DNA from: Prorocentrum cordatum
Taxonomy: Eukaryota > Sar > Dinophyceae > Prorocentrales > Prorocentraceae
Direction of reading: 5' to 3'
Length of the DNA: 64,000 bases
Assembly (NCBI GenBank): GCA_963575745.1
Contig: CAUYUJ010001425.1
Coordinates: 170,902 to 234,901, forward strand
Below, in pieces: positions 12,836 through 25,121 of this stretch. The number at the start of each line of letters is the position of its first letter. Positions within the stretch are counted from its first letter, which is position 1. The notes under the pieces were generated by a model. That model was not told where the DNA came from. It searched no databases and saw only the letters and a program-made list of their open reading frames with translations. The translations under genes were made by a program, and so were the position numbers.

Positions 12836-14880
12836 TCCTGGCACTGAAATTCGTGACATATTCGTTGCGTCTTGAAGCTCATGCGGATCCGGTGCAGGAG
12901 TGTTTGGGACATTTCTATATTGGTATTCGCTGCCACTGCGGGAAGACAAGCTCACTGCGGATGGTATGAATCCTCAAACGGCAAAATGGCTGGCAAATGA
13001 CTACGCAGCCAACACGAAACACACGAGGTACGATCGTAACACGCACTTTCTCATGGAACGCGCAATTCTCAACGCAAAGGCCCTAGACCATTTGCCCGCA
13101 GCCCTTTCCGAGAGCTGCGAGAGAGAGGCATGATCGATTGATGGGCCTTGGCCCGAACCGCCCTAATTTCTACACCATCGATCACGCGTGCTCGGACATG
13201 CTTGAGATCTAACTTGAGGCTGGCCCGTAATCATTGCTCTTGAGAACATCGCCAAATATCCGTGGAATGTTTGACGAAGGAGTGGAATTTCATTTTTCGA
13301 AGACCAAGATATCCTCGGAGGTAATTGCTCGTTTCTTCGAGAATATAAGCCGTCGCACCATTTCTGGATCGCCCAGGCGTCCAGATGTTTGCCAAAGATG
13401 GTGTCAACTTGGCGGACAGTTCAGACGCGGCAATTTTGGTGGCGACATCGGGGAGCGAGATAGTGAATGCTGCAACTAAATTCATGAACCAATACACGAT
13501 CATTGAACCAACTCCTGACGGCGACGTTGACCAAGCATACACTGTAGCCAGAATCGCCAAACTTCTGGCTGATCTTTTGGGACAAGAACGTCTAACCTGA
13601 ATTGTTAGATCACAGACTCGTTCGCGTGATGAACGTAATGCGTGAACATATGGTGGAATATGTCATTCAAAGACGACTCGTTGTACATCCATCTAGTATA
13701 CAGTCACTCCTACAAAGTCAGGAGCGATGGAGAGCAAGTTATGCTGGAAACAAGGTTGACCATTGCCCGCAACAAATGAACATAGACTCTGATCAACTTG
13801 ACCAAAATATTACGCACACCATCCGGACATCCAATCTGTTGGAGACGGTAATCGCGGGATTAGGGCTCAGCCTCAAGATCAAAATACGCATGGACCCTTT
13901 GGCCCATCCTGAATGCGATGGCAGACTTTCACAACCAGATCAAGGCAAAGTTATATAGACCGGCCTGATTGAGAAACATGGACAGCAGCATGTGACAATT
14001 GCTGTCGGCATGTTGCACTTACACGGAGACAACGGCATCCCTAATATCGGCTTACCTGGTGATGGGATCCCTGCAAGTCGTCCGACACAGCATACTGGGA
14101 CGGAAGATATGGCAATGGAATCGCCCAATCCAACCGACCGGTGTCCCGAGCCCTTCGTCGAATCCAAGCGAGCCCATTGCGGAGCATATTCCTGACTCAG
14201 TCGAAGGGACTCCAGCAAGGGCCTCGACAGAACTAGAGAGAGACGAGTCGAGGATGACTGGGGGTAGCGACTCAGTTGTTGCTCCCGCACCTGTTACTCC
14301 TAATTGCGTTATGACCTGCTCCGTTGCTCCTCCCGCGCCGCCCGCGCAGGGGTCCACGATGGCTGCCGCCTCCGATGGGCGCTCCCTGGCTGCCGACTCT
14401 GATGGACGTTTCTTGCGCGAGGGAGCGCGGCTGGTGCACTGGCAGAGCACGCAGACGAAGGTGTCGAGGCCGAGGAGCAGCAGCCCGACCGAGGAGCGGA
14501 GGATCGCTGAAGCGGAAGTGCCACCATGGCGAACACAAGTACAAGATCAGAAGATGGAGAGTCGTCCGTCGAGCAGCTACTCGACACGAGATGGTCAGCA
14601 GCGTGGTCAGTACCAGGACCACTAGGATCGTAATTACCTGTATGATGATCATACGCATGTTGGGAAATGGAAATGGAGCAAAAATACACAATGGCGGTCG
14701 TAGAAGACCTACGATGACAATGATGGGAGCTGCACCTCAAGATGCACGAGGTGAAGAAACAAATGCTGATGGAGGCTCAGCTTCCAAGGCACTGCGGGAG
14801 AAGAGCAGGACAAAGCGCCTATACCTGAACTCCCTCGTCTTTTATTGCGCATGAATAATTATCTGTGGGGTACGTCGGCC
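12836..14880. other. no recognised gene; unassigned open frames
   Basis: Moderate-GC sequence with short plus-strand frames at 12900-13133, 13234-13479, 13385-13600 and 13602-13958. The frame at 13385-13600 has balanced composition (region reading SDAAILVATSGSEIV) but matches nothing I recognise. Confidence 0.35.
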
Positions 14881-16117
14881 CGCTCCGACCTTACCCATTG
14901 AGAGGTCCAGCGGGATCGGCACCCCTGCTCCGGCGCTGTAGAACGCTTTTTCTTTTGGGGGTTGGCGCAGGGGGGGGGGGCCAATGTGCCCTGAGGGGTT
15001 CCAGGAAACCGCAGTACTCTCCGAGCTGGGTTGGTGGCATTGGGTCTACGCGGCCCGCCGCGGGGGGAGTAGTGATTGCTCTCTCCGCGTTCGCTCTCTA
15101 TGCCTGCCGCCGCCCGTCGACGCCGCCCCGCAACTACTGCGGCTCAAACCAGGAGAACGCGGCTTCCGCGCGTGCATGGGAAAGAGTAAGGACAGGGGTT
15201 CGCGTCGTAGTCGTTCTCTCTTTTCTTGCTCCTCGACCTTCCTCCTGTACATCCGAATTCTAGCTCAACGGTTCCATCATGAGCCATGAGACCCATAATC
15301 TACCTTTCTCGTTTAACCCCACTTTCGCCAGGAGGAGCGATTCTCTGGCGAATGACTCCTCCCCCTTCTCCCCCTCTTCCTGCCCCTTCCCTCTGGACGG
15401 CCACTGAGCGCGCTTGGACGCTGCAGCAGGGGCAGGGTCCCAGCTCTGCAGGATCTCGCCGAGGAAGGCGCAGGCGCCGCGGTCCCTGTCGTCGACGTTG
15501 TCGAAGATGGCCCCGAAGAGTCTCCTCGCAGGGCGAGGAGACAAACACCCTGGCGTCAGGGGCACGGGTCCTGGAGGAGAGGGCTCCTGGAAATTTGTCG
15601 CCGGCTGCGGGCCCCTGGGACCCTCACCCTGCAGCTCAGAGACCACGTGGTTGTTGCTAACCCATGCTGGTGACCCTCTCCTGTGAAAAGCAGGGATGAC
15701 ACTGGCTGTGGTGCAAGTGCCCAGGACCCAGGAGCACTTTGGGAAACGTACTTTGGTTGGACCGTTCTGCCTGAAACGACTGAGCGGGACTTTGCCGGCG
15801 CAGCACCTAAATGGTAGCAGTCACGCGTGACTCACGTGTGTAAGAAAATGTGGCTAGCAGCAGCACGTATGGCACACTTCTTTCGCGCCTCGATTGGCTC
15901 ACCACAAATGTCATCATGGCAGAACTGCATTGCTTCAGAAGCGCAGTTGCGAGATCATGCGGAACGAAAGGCGACTAATCGATCAGCGAACGTTAACGCC
16001 GCAGAAGACGAGCAGAAAATGCGCCACAGGGGCGCAGATTACCTAGCAGGCGAAGTGATCCACGTCATAGGTCCGCTTGTCGGTTCCTCTCCATCATTCT
16101 CTCCCCCTCTTCTTGGG
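14881..16117. other. no gene seen
   Basis: GC-rich with a short G-run near 14970. Overlapping frames on both strands show no motif. Confidence 0.4.
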
Positions 16118-16290
16118 TGCAACAATAGGGGGGGACCAGCTTCGGGAGGAATGTCGACCTGGAATCGGCGAACTATCGCCGATAGATCGGCGATAGGCCC
16201 ACGATAGCGAATCCGTACGCTCCTGGGCGGGACGGGCTATCAGGCCTCTGTCGGCGATGAATGGCCGATGCGTTCCCCCCTAAGCCTATC
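16118..16290 (+). repeat. dispersed palindromic repeat, copy 1
   Basis: Shares with 19580-19770, 34195-34370 and 34538-34620 a core made of a 9-bp arm ATCGGCGAT, its complement ATCGCCGAT, and the arm again, each separated by 2 bp. In this copy the core lies at about 16171-16206, with the first arm imperfect. The core is followed by GGCCC-CGATAGCGAATCCG and ends near a second CGGCGAT at about 16252. Confidence 0.75.
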
Positions 16291-16387
16291 ACACCCGAAC
16301 GTCGCCCCTGACTTCGGACTTCTACCCCCCTTTATCTTCCCACTCTTCCCCCTCGTCCTCCTCGACTCTCCCTGCTGCCATGCTTGC

Positions 16388-16399
16388 CCTCTCCTCTCT

Positions 16400-16430
<31 letters not shown>

Positions 16431-16461
16431 TTCCCTCTCTCCCTCTCTCTCTCTCTCTCTG
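16388..16461. repeat. (CT)n microsatellite
   Basis: CTCTCT runs interrupted by CCTCTC and TTTCCC. A second, shorter CT run lies at about 16650-16682. Confidence 0.9.
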
Positions 16462-16689
16462 TCCCTGACCCCACCCCCTGAGATCCAACGTCGCGAACAA
16501 AATGCAACATCGTGAAAAAAATGTCGACCAAACCCTGGACCCTTCTCTCTGCGGTATTATTCGACCCAGATCCATCCGTGAGGGCCCCGGGTCCCGAAAC
16601 GAGGCAAAACATCGCCCGCCGCGAAACAAGTGCGACGCCAAGATCTCGGGGCCTTCTCTCTCTCTCTCTCTCTCTCTCTGCTTCTGGAG

Positions 16690-16800
16690 AAACCACGGAC
16701 CTCTCCCGGGGCGAGCTCTGACCAGAATTTCGAAGCGAATCAGGCGGTGGCGGCGAGGGCCTCCCAGGAGGCCCACAAAGGGGGGAGGGGTAGCGGCCCC
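16690..16800 (+). repeat. dispersed repeat segment shared with 34.4 kb
   Basis: GGACCTCTCCCGGGGCG followed by GACCAGAATTTCGAAG and GGTGGCGGCGAGGG matches 34425-34510 with scattered differences. Both translate to a similar peptide (DQNFE...AVA.R..QE), so it may be a fragment of an old coding repeat. Confidence 0.5.
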
Positions 16801-16958
16801 CTGCCGCTGCCGGCTCTCTCCTCCCGGCAGCCCGTGCAGGGCAGGCGGCTCCTCGGCAGCTGCCCGACCAGGCCCATCGCGTCGGGACCAGCCTCGACCG
16901 GCGGGCGGGCCCATCGCGGGCCCCTTCAGCGACCCCCTCAAAGAAGCGCCTCGAGAAG

Positions 16959-17018
16959 GGGAGGAGGAGGAGGAGGAGGAGGAGGAGGAGGAGGAGGAGG
17001 AGGAGGAGGAGGAGGAGG
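16959..17018. repeat. (GGA)n microsatellite
   Basis: Near-perfect GGA run of about 60 bp. Confidence 0.95.
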
Positions 17019-17030
17019 AAGAGAGAGAGG

Positions 17031-18140
17031 AGTGAGCAGGGAACTACGGCGATCCTGTAAGTGATCATGTGGAGCTCATGCATTCTGACACGCCGCACCC
17101 CCATTGCCCAGTGTTGCCCCTCCACGCAGACAGGCGCGATCTCATGGGAAGTGTCTCGAACAAGCTGTGCGAGGCGCGTAGACCCGGTCTGCCAATTCAG
17201 CAACACGCGCGCTTCGCACGCGTAGCCACAGGTGCACCACGGCAGTGACAGGTGGCTCAAGGTTCTGGGGGCGGGCGAGGGACCGTCTGAGAGCGCCGCG
17301 GGACGTGTCGGCTGAGGAAGGCCGAAGGGGTCTCCAGAACTATTCGAAGATGGCCCGAAGACGGCCACACAAGAGAGGCCAGAGAGAACCCCCTCTGGAC
17401 CCAAATCCGTCAAAATGTCGGAAACTCGTTAGGTTGGGGGAGAGTTCTGGAATTCTGAATCGTCAGGACGAAGATGGCTCCCAGAGGGCAAAGCGAGACG
17501 CATTTGAGCGGAGAGGGACCCAAAGGAGCACCAAGATGGGAGTCCCAGGGAGCACCGAGATGGGCTTCCGAGAGCTATGTTGGGAGTTCCCTCAGCTCTG
17601 CGGACGGGCGTGGAGCCAACTGAACAAATCATGGATCACGTCAGAGGGCTCCCGGAACGTCGCGGAGCCTCTGGATGTATGTCGGAGGGGGTCTGTCAAA
17701 AGGTTATCCTTGGAACGGCTTGGGACCGTCTTGGGCCCATCTTGGACCGTGTTGGCGCTTTCTTGTTTAGGACGGGGCTCGAGCTGGATACTTCCTCATA
17801 GTGCATGGCCGCACCTTGAAACTGTGCAACGGCACACTACACGGATGAAATATGGCTGTCAATTGAAATTGCACTTTCCCTGGACCATTCCTTGAACTTT
17901 CAGACTCTTCGTCTTTCCGTTTCTTACGGCACTTACAGCAGAGAGAGTGCTTGGCAGAATCTGTTCAAAACGGAGCTCCCTGCAGTGCAGACACCTGGGG
18001 CGATCGCCTGTTAGGGCGGCACGGCCTGTTGTAAGGGGAAGTACTGCGTGCGGGGACTTAGAATTAGGGAAATTGGGACAGGAGGGTGTGCTGCAGCATC
18101 GTTCGCACACCCTGGGCTTACTCTACTCTTCTCCCTAATC
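17031..18140. other. no gene seen
   Basis: A 216-codon frame (17245-17895, +) crosses this stretch, with short internal near-repeats such as CCAAGATGGGAGTCCC and CCGAGATGGGCTTCC. No known domain. Confidence 0.35.
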
Positions 18141-18143
18141 CTC

Positions 18144-18186
18144 CACCTCCACTCCTCCTCGTCCTCCTCCTCCTCCTCCTCCTCCA
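18144..18186. repeat. (CTC)n tract
   Basis: CTCCTC run beginning CCACCTCCACTCC. Confidence 0.85.
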
Positions 18187-18299
18187 CCCCTTCTCATTAA
18201 AACTAAATCCTCTTTGTCGCACCCCGAGACGTGTCGGTAGGGCGGGCCAGGCGTTTCGCCTGAGACTTCTCATCATTTATGAGCCTGGGATTAAAAAGT

Positions 18300-18635
18300 T
18301 GCAAGAGGTTCACGGCTGAAGGGGGGGTGGTTTTCAAAATGTGGCTCTCGCCTCGCCAACGCGCATATTCGTCTGAAAAGTGTGCAGGAGTTTCTCAGCT
18401 CAAGAGCGGGTGGCTTTCAAAACAAGGCGACGCGGGAGCGGGTGGTCTTCAAAATGTGGTTCTCGCCTCACCACCGCGCACATTCGTCTGTAATAGTGTG
18501 AACGAGCTTCACGGCTGGAGGGCGTTGGCTTTCGCATTACCGCCGCGCACATTCGTCTCACACATGTGCAAGAATTTCACGGCTGGAGGGCGGTTGGTTC
18601 TCAAGATGTGGCTTTCGCCTTAGCGCCGCGCACAT
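18300..18635 (+). repeat. tandem repeat, about 80-100 bp unit, four copies
   Basis: Each unit has TTCAAAATGTGGCTCTCGCC, then CCGCGCACATTCGTCT, then TTCACGGCTGGAGGGCG. The copies are diverged and differ in length. Confidence 0.8.
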
Positions 18636-18689
18636 GGATGCTATTTTCTATCGTTCAAAAAATTGCAAATTTCAGCAGAATCTTATGGT

Positions 18690-18880
18690 CGAGGTCCCAA
18701 GAATGGTGTTCTGGCACGGTTTAGGATTGGCAAGGCGCAACAGTCAAGTTGATTTCCGGTGTGGAAGTCCCAGGGACGGTGTTCTGGCAGGATTCCAGAT
18801 CGTCAGGAGGCAAAAGTAAGGCTGATCTGCGGCGTTGAAGTCAAAGGAATGGTGTTTTGGCACGACTGAGGATTCTCAGA
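18690..18880 (+). repeat. tandem repeat, about 75 bp unit, three copies
   Basis: Units share GAAGTCCCAGGGACGGTGTT, CTGGCACG and a GATTCTCAG-like segment. Diverged, and adjacent to the previous array. Confidence 0.7.
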
Positions 18881-19009
18881 CGGTTGTCTTCCAATGGGGG
18901 GGCGCTTCCAGCTATTGCCATAAATTCTTGAAGGACCTATGGAAAGGAAATTTGAGTCGACGGTATATTGCATCACAGATGATGCGTCTTGGACTCACAC
19001 TGGTCCTCT

Positions 19010-19205
19010 CTTTTCCTCCTGCCCCTCATCCTCCCTCCTCCTCCTCATCCTCCTCCTGCTCCTCTTCCTCCTGCTCCTCCTCGTCCTCCTCCGCCTCCTC
19101 TTCCCTCCTCCTCGTTCTCCCCCTCCTCCTCCTCCTCCTCCTCCCCTCCTCATCCTCCCTCTCTTCCTTCTCTTCCTCCCATTCTTCCTCCTCCTCCTCC
19201 TACGC
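19010..19205. repeat. (CCT)n compound microsatellite
   Basis: CCT/CTC triplets with TTC, GCC and CAT variants. Confidence 0.95.
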
Positions 19206-19579
19206 CCACTCCGAATCATCCTGTCACGTGATCTCGCGCATCGCACCCCGCGGCGCGATCATCGCCTCCCCGCGCCCTCGCGATGCATCCTGGAAGAAGG
19301 GCAGCCACTCCTGCCCAGGCCGCAACGCGCGAAGCACCATCATTTTCGCGCCCCCGCTGGCGACCTGACTCTTGGGCTCCCAGAGAGATCCGGTGACAAA
19401 CCATGCGGTGACAACGGAGTTCCTACGGGCATCACCGCACGGTCCGTCACCACACCGTCTTGGGACCCCGGGGGCCCCAGTCGCCCGACAAATCCTCGGA
19501 GAACGACCCAAGCCCCAAAACCGCGCCGTCACCCCCGATTCCCCACTGACTTAGCACTCGGTGTGGTCACCGCACTGCT

Positions 19580-19770
19580 TGAAGGGCAACGATACAGGGG
19601 GGACTGGCATTGGGGGGGACATCGAGCTGGAATCGGCGATACATCGCCGATAGATCGGCGATAGGCCCCCGATAACGAATCCGCACGTTCCTCGGCGGGG
19701 TAGGGCAATCAGACCCCTATCAGCGATCAATGGACGACTGGAGGTCGATGCACTCACCCCTGGCCCTATG
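19580..19770 (+). repeat. dispersed palindromic repeat, copy 2
   Basis: Best-preserved copy. The triple-arm core (ATCGGCGAT, complement, ATCGGCGAT) is intact at about 19632-19662. It is preceded by GGGGGGGACATCGAGCTGG and followed by CCCCCGATAACGAATCCGCA, with a downstream CCTATCAGCGATCAATGG. Confidence 0.85.
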
Positions 19771-20170
19771 CCTGCCCCCCCCCCTATCGCCACCGATAGC
19801 TTCCCCGTGCCGGCCACCTGCGGGCCGAGGCCCTTGTGCGCGATGCAGTCGGTTAGGCACGCGAGGGCCAGCCTGGCCCTGCGGGCGATGGCGCTGCGGA
19901 GCGCCGGGGCCGTGTCCTGGCGCCGAGCAGACGGGGTGACCCGAGGGGAGGGAGAGGGGAAGGGAGGGGAAGGGATCGGATCGGATCGGCAGTCCGCGAA
20001 AGATCCTAGATGTGGAGACAACAGAGGGGGGAAAGCATCGGAGGTGAGGGGGTGAGATCGAAGTGGGCCGGAGAGCCCCCCTACCGGGAAATCGGTTTCG
20101 GTTTCGTGTTCGTGCGTGCCGTGCGTGCGGGCGAGGCGGAGCTGAGTGGGCGGGCGAGAAAAAAGTCTCC

Positions 20171-20323
20171 TGTGGCTGAGGCGCGGCCAGACCAAATGAT
20201 TCCCTTCCGGCGTCCGGTGGCGCGCGGTGTTCCGCCGGTGTCCCGCTGTGGCTGAGGCGCGGCCAGACCAAATGATTCCCTTCCGGCGTCCGGTGGCGCG
20301 CGGTGCCCCGCCGGTGTCCCGCC
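20171..20323 (+). repeat. direct duplication, about 75 bp, two copies
   Basis: The block starting GTGGCTGAGGCGCGGCCAG and ending CCGCCGGTGTCCCG occurs twice in a row almost unchanged. A short CCGGTGTCCCG run continues after it. Confidence 0.9.
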
Positions 20324-20340
20324 GGTGTCCCGTCGGTGTC

Positions 20341-20392
20341 CCGATGATGACTGTGATGATGATGTCGATGATGTTGATGTTGATGTTGTTGT

Positions 20393-20436
<44 letters not shown>

Positions 20437-20528
20437 ATGGTGATGGTGTCCCAACGATGATGATGATGATGATGATGGTGATGATGATGGTGATGATGAT
20501 GTTGAAGATGTTGATGATGATGCAGTTG

Positions 20529-20597
<69 letters not shown>

Positions 20598-20650
20598 GTG
20601 ATGGTGGTGGTGGTGATGGTAATGGTGGTGATGATGGTGTCCCGATGATC
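20341..20650. repeat. (GAT)n microsatellite
   Basis: GAT/ATG triplets with GGT and GTT variants. Confidence 0.95.
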
Positions 20651-21850
20651 ATGCTGTTGATTCAGCCAGCAACGCATGGACCCCCGCAACCACGGCGAAG
20701 CCCCACTCCTCCTCCACCGACGGCTCCTCGTCGACAGGGCGGACAGCTCAAGGGCTCTGGTGAGGCCGCATCCGGCACGTAGTCCTCGGCGCCGCCGACA
20801 GGCGACTGACCTTCCGCGACCTCTGCGCGGCCGCCAACACCGCCGCACAATATGTTGCCTCGCATCGCGTTCCTTAACGCGTGGCCCTGGGTCTCTTCTG
20901 GACGCGATGGCCTTCCTTGCCGTGCTCTAGCAAACACCTGCAACGCCCGCCCGATATAGTTCGCGGCTGTTCCGTGATTCTCCCACTTCGAATCGTAGAT
21001 CGCGCCCGGCGCCTCGGCGAGGATACATCTGGTCGAGGCGCTGGGAAGTGAATTGCCATCCCCCCTTCTCAGCGAGGTCGACGCCCACGTCGTCCGAGGC
21101 TGAGGGGGAGGCGAAGTCGACGCCCACGTCAGCTGAATATGAACTACAAGGCTGAAGCATTCATGCCGCGGGGCTGCTTCGACAGTCAGGCCCTTCTTCT
21201 GCCGGTGAAGACTTTGCAAGTCTGGTTGAGGCCAGGTCTGCCACCTCGCGGGCCAACCGCACTCTCTAGCTAAGCCTCGAACACTGCCGTGGGAGGCGGT
21301 GGGATAAGCATGGCACCTCGCGCAAGCCGCTATGAAATAGCCACCTGAAGCAACCAAAAAAACAACGCCTCGTGCCATGGAGCCCGGGGGGGTTCAGAAA
21401 GACACCCCCAGGTGGAGGCATTTATTCCCCCCCCCCCCCTTCGACCCCCTCGCACATTTCTGGCAGCGCAAACAGAAAAGCAACGGCGCCCCCTAGATCG
21501 CGCGGGCCCGCGCGCGAGGGGGCCCGGGGGGGCCCTCAGGGGCAGCGGGCGGGGCCGCCTGGGGACAATCCGAGAAGCCTGGGCGAGGCCGCTCTGGAAG
21601 CGCAGCGGCAGCCAAATCACGCGCCGACTCGGAAACGCGCCGGAAGACAAGTCGCTGCAACTTGCCTTCGGAAGCACGGGCGCGAAAGGCTGAACCGAGA
21701 TGCGCGCCTCGTCGGCCTCGTCACTGCCGCCTGGCAACCGGCGCTCACGGGCAGAGACCCCCGCTCCCGGCCGGTCAAAATTAGCCTTCACCAGCGCGGC
21801 CGACTCGAGAGAAACAACATCGCGAGCCAAGCAAGCCCACTCAAAATTAG
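20651..21850. other. no gene seen
   Basis: GC-rich, with C-runs near 21430 and 21865. Near-duplicate pieces GAAGTCGACGCCCACGTC occur around 21080-21130 and AAAATTAGCCTTCACCAGC around 21780-21860. No domain is recognised. Confidence 0.4.
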
Positions 21851-22379
21851 CCTTCACCAGCACCCCCCCCCCGCCCCCCGCGAGAAACCACAGCGCGAGC
21901 CAAGCCAGAGGGCCAATTGAAAATGAGCCGGGCGGCGAAGGGCGCCGGACACCGGTGCGCCACGTCGGCGCGGTCGGAGAAAAAAGCAGAGACCCCTCCT
22001 ACCCCCGCGCCTCCACGGCGCACCTGGCGCACTGAGAGGCGAGGCGGAAGGGCACGAGAGGGCGGGCCCGAACGCCCCGGCATGTCTACGCCCATCGTCC
22101 CCTAGACCCGCTAAAACGATAGCTGGCGCGAGAGAGCTCGCTGACTTCGCGCCGCACCGACGGCCACTGCCATCAGCGCGAATGCTCCCTGCGAGCGCGT
22201 CGCCATCCTGGGGCGGCTCGCCCCAGGATAGGCGCGCCTCGACCTCGTCGTCTTCCCGGGCAGGCCCAGGGATAATGCCCCCCGGGCGGGGGGGGTCGGA
22301 CATTTCCGCGGCGGCGGCGACGCGCTGCAAACTATCAGGCTTCACAAGCCACTCGCGCAAAGAGGCCACGCGCGGACAA

Positions 22380-22936
22380 CGCCAAAAGCGGCGACGCACC
22401 GCATCGCCAGGCTGGCCGCAGAGAGGACAGACGTTGCACACTTGGCATCCTGCATTCTCCGCCCAGACATGCGCCCACCAAGCTTCACATACCAAACTCA
22501 TGATCGAATATTCCCCTTGATTCGAAGACTCGCAATGTCGATGCCGATTGCGGACAACGTGGAATCATTGCCGAAGGCACTCGATCACCGCCCAGCGAGA
22601 GGCGCCCCTATCCAGACTGCGCAGCGAAGCGCCGAGCACCATTTTAATTGCGGCTGGTGGGGCGACTGCGAACTGCACTGCCTCGCCAAAGTCGCCGACG
22701 CAAATCGCAAAGTCAATCATCCGCCAACCTATCCTCTTCAACGAGGGCCTGCGCGCCGAGATGGGCCCCGCGACCTCTCGCCGCGCGGGCTCGGGCTCGG
22801 CGAAAGCAGCATCGCGGCCACCCCGCAGATGGGCCCAGCCCAAAGAGAACGGGCAAGATTTGCCCCGCCAAGCCGAAACCCCCTTCAGCGGACCGCACAA
22901 TAAAAGAAACAACGCCATGCCAAACGGGATCGCCAT
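22380..22936 (-). pseudogene. LINE C-terminal region with zinc-knuckle-like motif
   Basis: Minus frame 22936-22565 has a pattern seen after the reverse transcriptase in dinoflagellate LINEs (WRMIDFAICVGDFGEAVQ, then SLRSLDRGASRW). Just downstream, 22501-22380, comes CNVCPLCGQPGD followed by RRFWRCPRVASLREW: a CX2CX2C cluster and a final Cys where the family usually has CPLCG...HR.W.CP. The His is replaced by Arg here. Confidence 0.5.
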
Positions 22937-23339
22937 GGCAAATCGTCGTATCTGTGAGCGAACGGCCCTGGGCCCCAGGACGAGGGCCCCCCCCGGCCCC
23001 GCGACGAATGTTCAACGGCTAGAAATCAGGAAACCCATGACCTTCAATACCGTACAACACTCCAGGGAGAGCCCCAGTAATGCACGCACGCTGACTATAC
23101 TTCTCAACACTACAACTTCTGTTGGCACGCTCCTTGGTTGACGGCTCAGTCTACCCCGATCCTGCACTTGGCTCCGCGACGAGCGGCGCGACGCATCTAC
23201 CTCGAGCACCGTCAGTCCTAACATTCACCGCGATGTCATATTCAGGTCCAGCATGCGGCCCCAGGAACTCTCGACGGGCTCTAGTGACGCCGCGACTAAA
23301 GCTGACCAGTGCAGCCTTGTCCTTAGAGATCCTGCAGTC

Positions 23340-23834
23340 TCAATATTTGACGATGGCCTGGAAAAACTGAGCAACTGCACTCTGCAAGCCGCCCTCAACT
23401 TCCGCAAGCGAGCCTACCGCCGATACACCAATCACATCAATGCAATGGTCCAGTTGCACATGTTTCGGGAAACTCAAACTCGAACAACCCTCGATCGCGC
23501 ATGCGTTCAAGAGCGACGCGGCGAGGCTGCAGCCTGGGGCGACGCCTTCAACTGCATGGAATGGGCCAGCCAGACAACTAGCCAAGCACACGCAGCGAGC
23601 AGACTTGGAGGCTACGATAGCGAGCTTGAATACGAGAACAGGGAAACCAAATATAACGCAATGCTGCTCCAAGCGGTGAAGGCACACTCCCTCGTAGAAA
23701 TCTGGGCATATCCCAGAGCAGAGCAGCGCTAACCTCATCCGCGGGCACCCCAGCCCCCTCCTTGAAACCAGACAACAGCACCAGCTAAGAGAAGGCCTGC
23801 CCCGCGGCGAAACTGCGCCGGTGGTTGAGCCCAC
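23340..23834 (-). pseudogene. LINE reverse transcriptase core remnant
   Basis: Minus-strand frame with the palm-domain pattern of LINE reverse transcriptases: LHRLEQHCVIFGFP, then FKLAIVASKSARCVCL, then HAVEGVAPGCSLAASLL (the gv.pGcslat motif) and about 25 residues later CIDVIGVSAVGS. This last should be the catalytic YIDD box, so both Tyr and the second Asp are lost. The neighbouring minus frame at 23012-23224 (LECCTVLKVMGFLISSR) is probably the continuation in another phase. Confidence 0.55.
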
Positions 23835-25087
23835 GCCCCTGCGCGAAACAGCGGCGCCATCTGCCCCGCGACCTGTAGAGCGAGCAGTCGAAGCCCACGG
23901 GCCGTCGGCCGCCTGGCGGCTTCATGAGCAGCGCGAGCTGCGCCACTTGGACTTGGACTGGGAGGGCTGAAACAATTTCCATGATGCGCACCATGGAACA
24001 TAACACCTGCACGAATTCATCGCCCATCCAGGATCATGCGTGACAAGGGGCCCATCCAGTCCACAAGCGGCCCTCAGGGCATATGACCTAGAGATGTAAC
24101 GTACAAAATCCACAGACATGAAGGGCAAGGGACCTGCGGCCACTCTGTGGCCACCATGTCAAGGCCGACTGGAGCCCCCCCATACGTCCGAAAAGATCGC
24201 GGCCTGCCCCTCGACCCAGGCCAGGGGGTCCGAAACAGCGACCCCCCCCCCGGAACTGTTCCCAACCCGCGACGGGCCGTCTGGCTCAATGAGCACTCCG
24301 ACCCCCCATCTCGATGTTATAACTGGACCAACTTTTCCACCCCTTAGCGCCCCCCGCCCGGCCTTCGACTGAGAGGGGGCGACGTTGGCGCCCAGCCGCG
24401 CCAACAGGTCAGACAGATGCACGGGCTGGCCCTGCGGCGGGGAACTTGCGACAGGATTAACAATTCAGCTCGGCTGACAACCAGGCCCGAGACCCCGAGA
24501 GGGGCGCGAGTGGGGGCGAGGAAAAGCACGCCCATCGAAGAAGTCATGGCGACCTGCCCCATCGGCAGCGGCGCTAAGCCGGCACCCGCGTCAGACGGCG
24601 GGCCATGCAGCAACGCCACCTCGAGTCTGGGGCCCCTGCGACGCCAGCGCAGGCCAGGCGCGCTTCCTGAACGCGCCATGGAGCCACTCGATGCCAGACA
24701 AGCAGGGGCGGCGGCCATTGCAATAATCAGCCCAACAGGGCGCCCAACGCGACGGGGGCACTGAGCCTCGAGCCCCAAGATACAGGAGGGTAGCATGAGC
24801 AGCATCAACAACCTCGACATCTGCCAGACGGGCCCAGCGACCGCGAAGCCTGGAGAATCCAGCAGACGCCTCGCCGATCGCGCCCCAAGGGGCCAACAAA
24901 CCCACGAGACCCCTAGCCGCGCTGAGGACTTCGCTCCACAGGCGGGGGCCCGCGGAAAGGCCCGAAAAGGCGGGCGCCCGCAACTGGGCGCAGTCTTCAT
25001 CTGGCAAGCCTTGTGGAACAGGGTAACTTGGACAGGGGGGTCGGCCGTAATGCGAAACGCTTCGATCGAGTCCACGACCTGAATAAC

Positions 25088-25089
<2 letters not shown>

Positions 25090-25118
<29 letters not shown>
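25090..25118. repeat. (AT)n microsatellite
   Basis: About 14 uninterrupted TA dinucleotides inside the LINE endonuclease region. Confidence 0.95.

Positions 25119-25119
<1 letters not shown>

Positions 25120-25121
<2 letters not shown>

Noticed and set aside
17247-17260. TGGCTCAAG as a spliced-leader relic on the plus strand
   Set aside because: Only 9 bp match and the upstream bases do not resemble the leader; chance is adequate.
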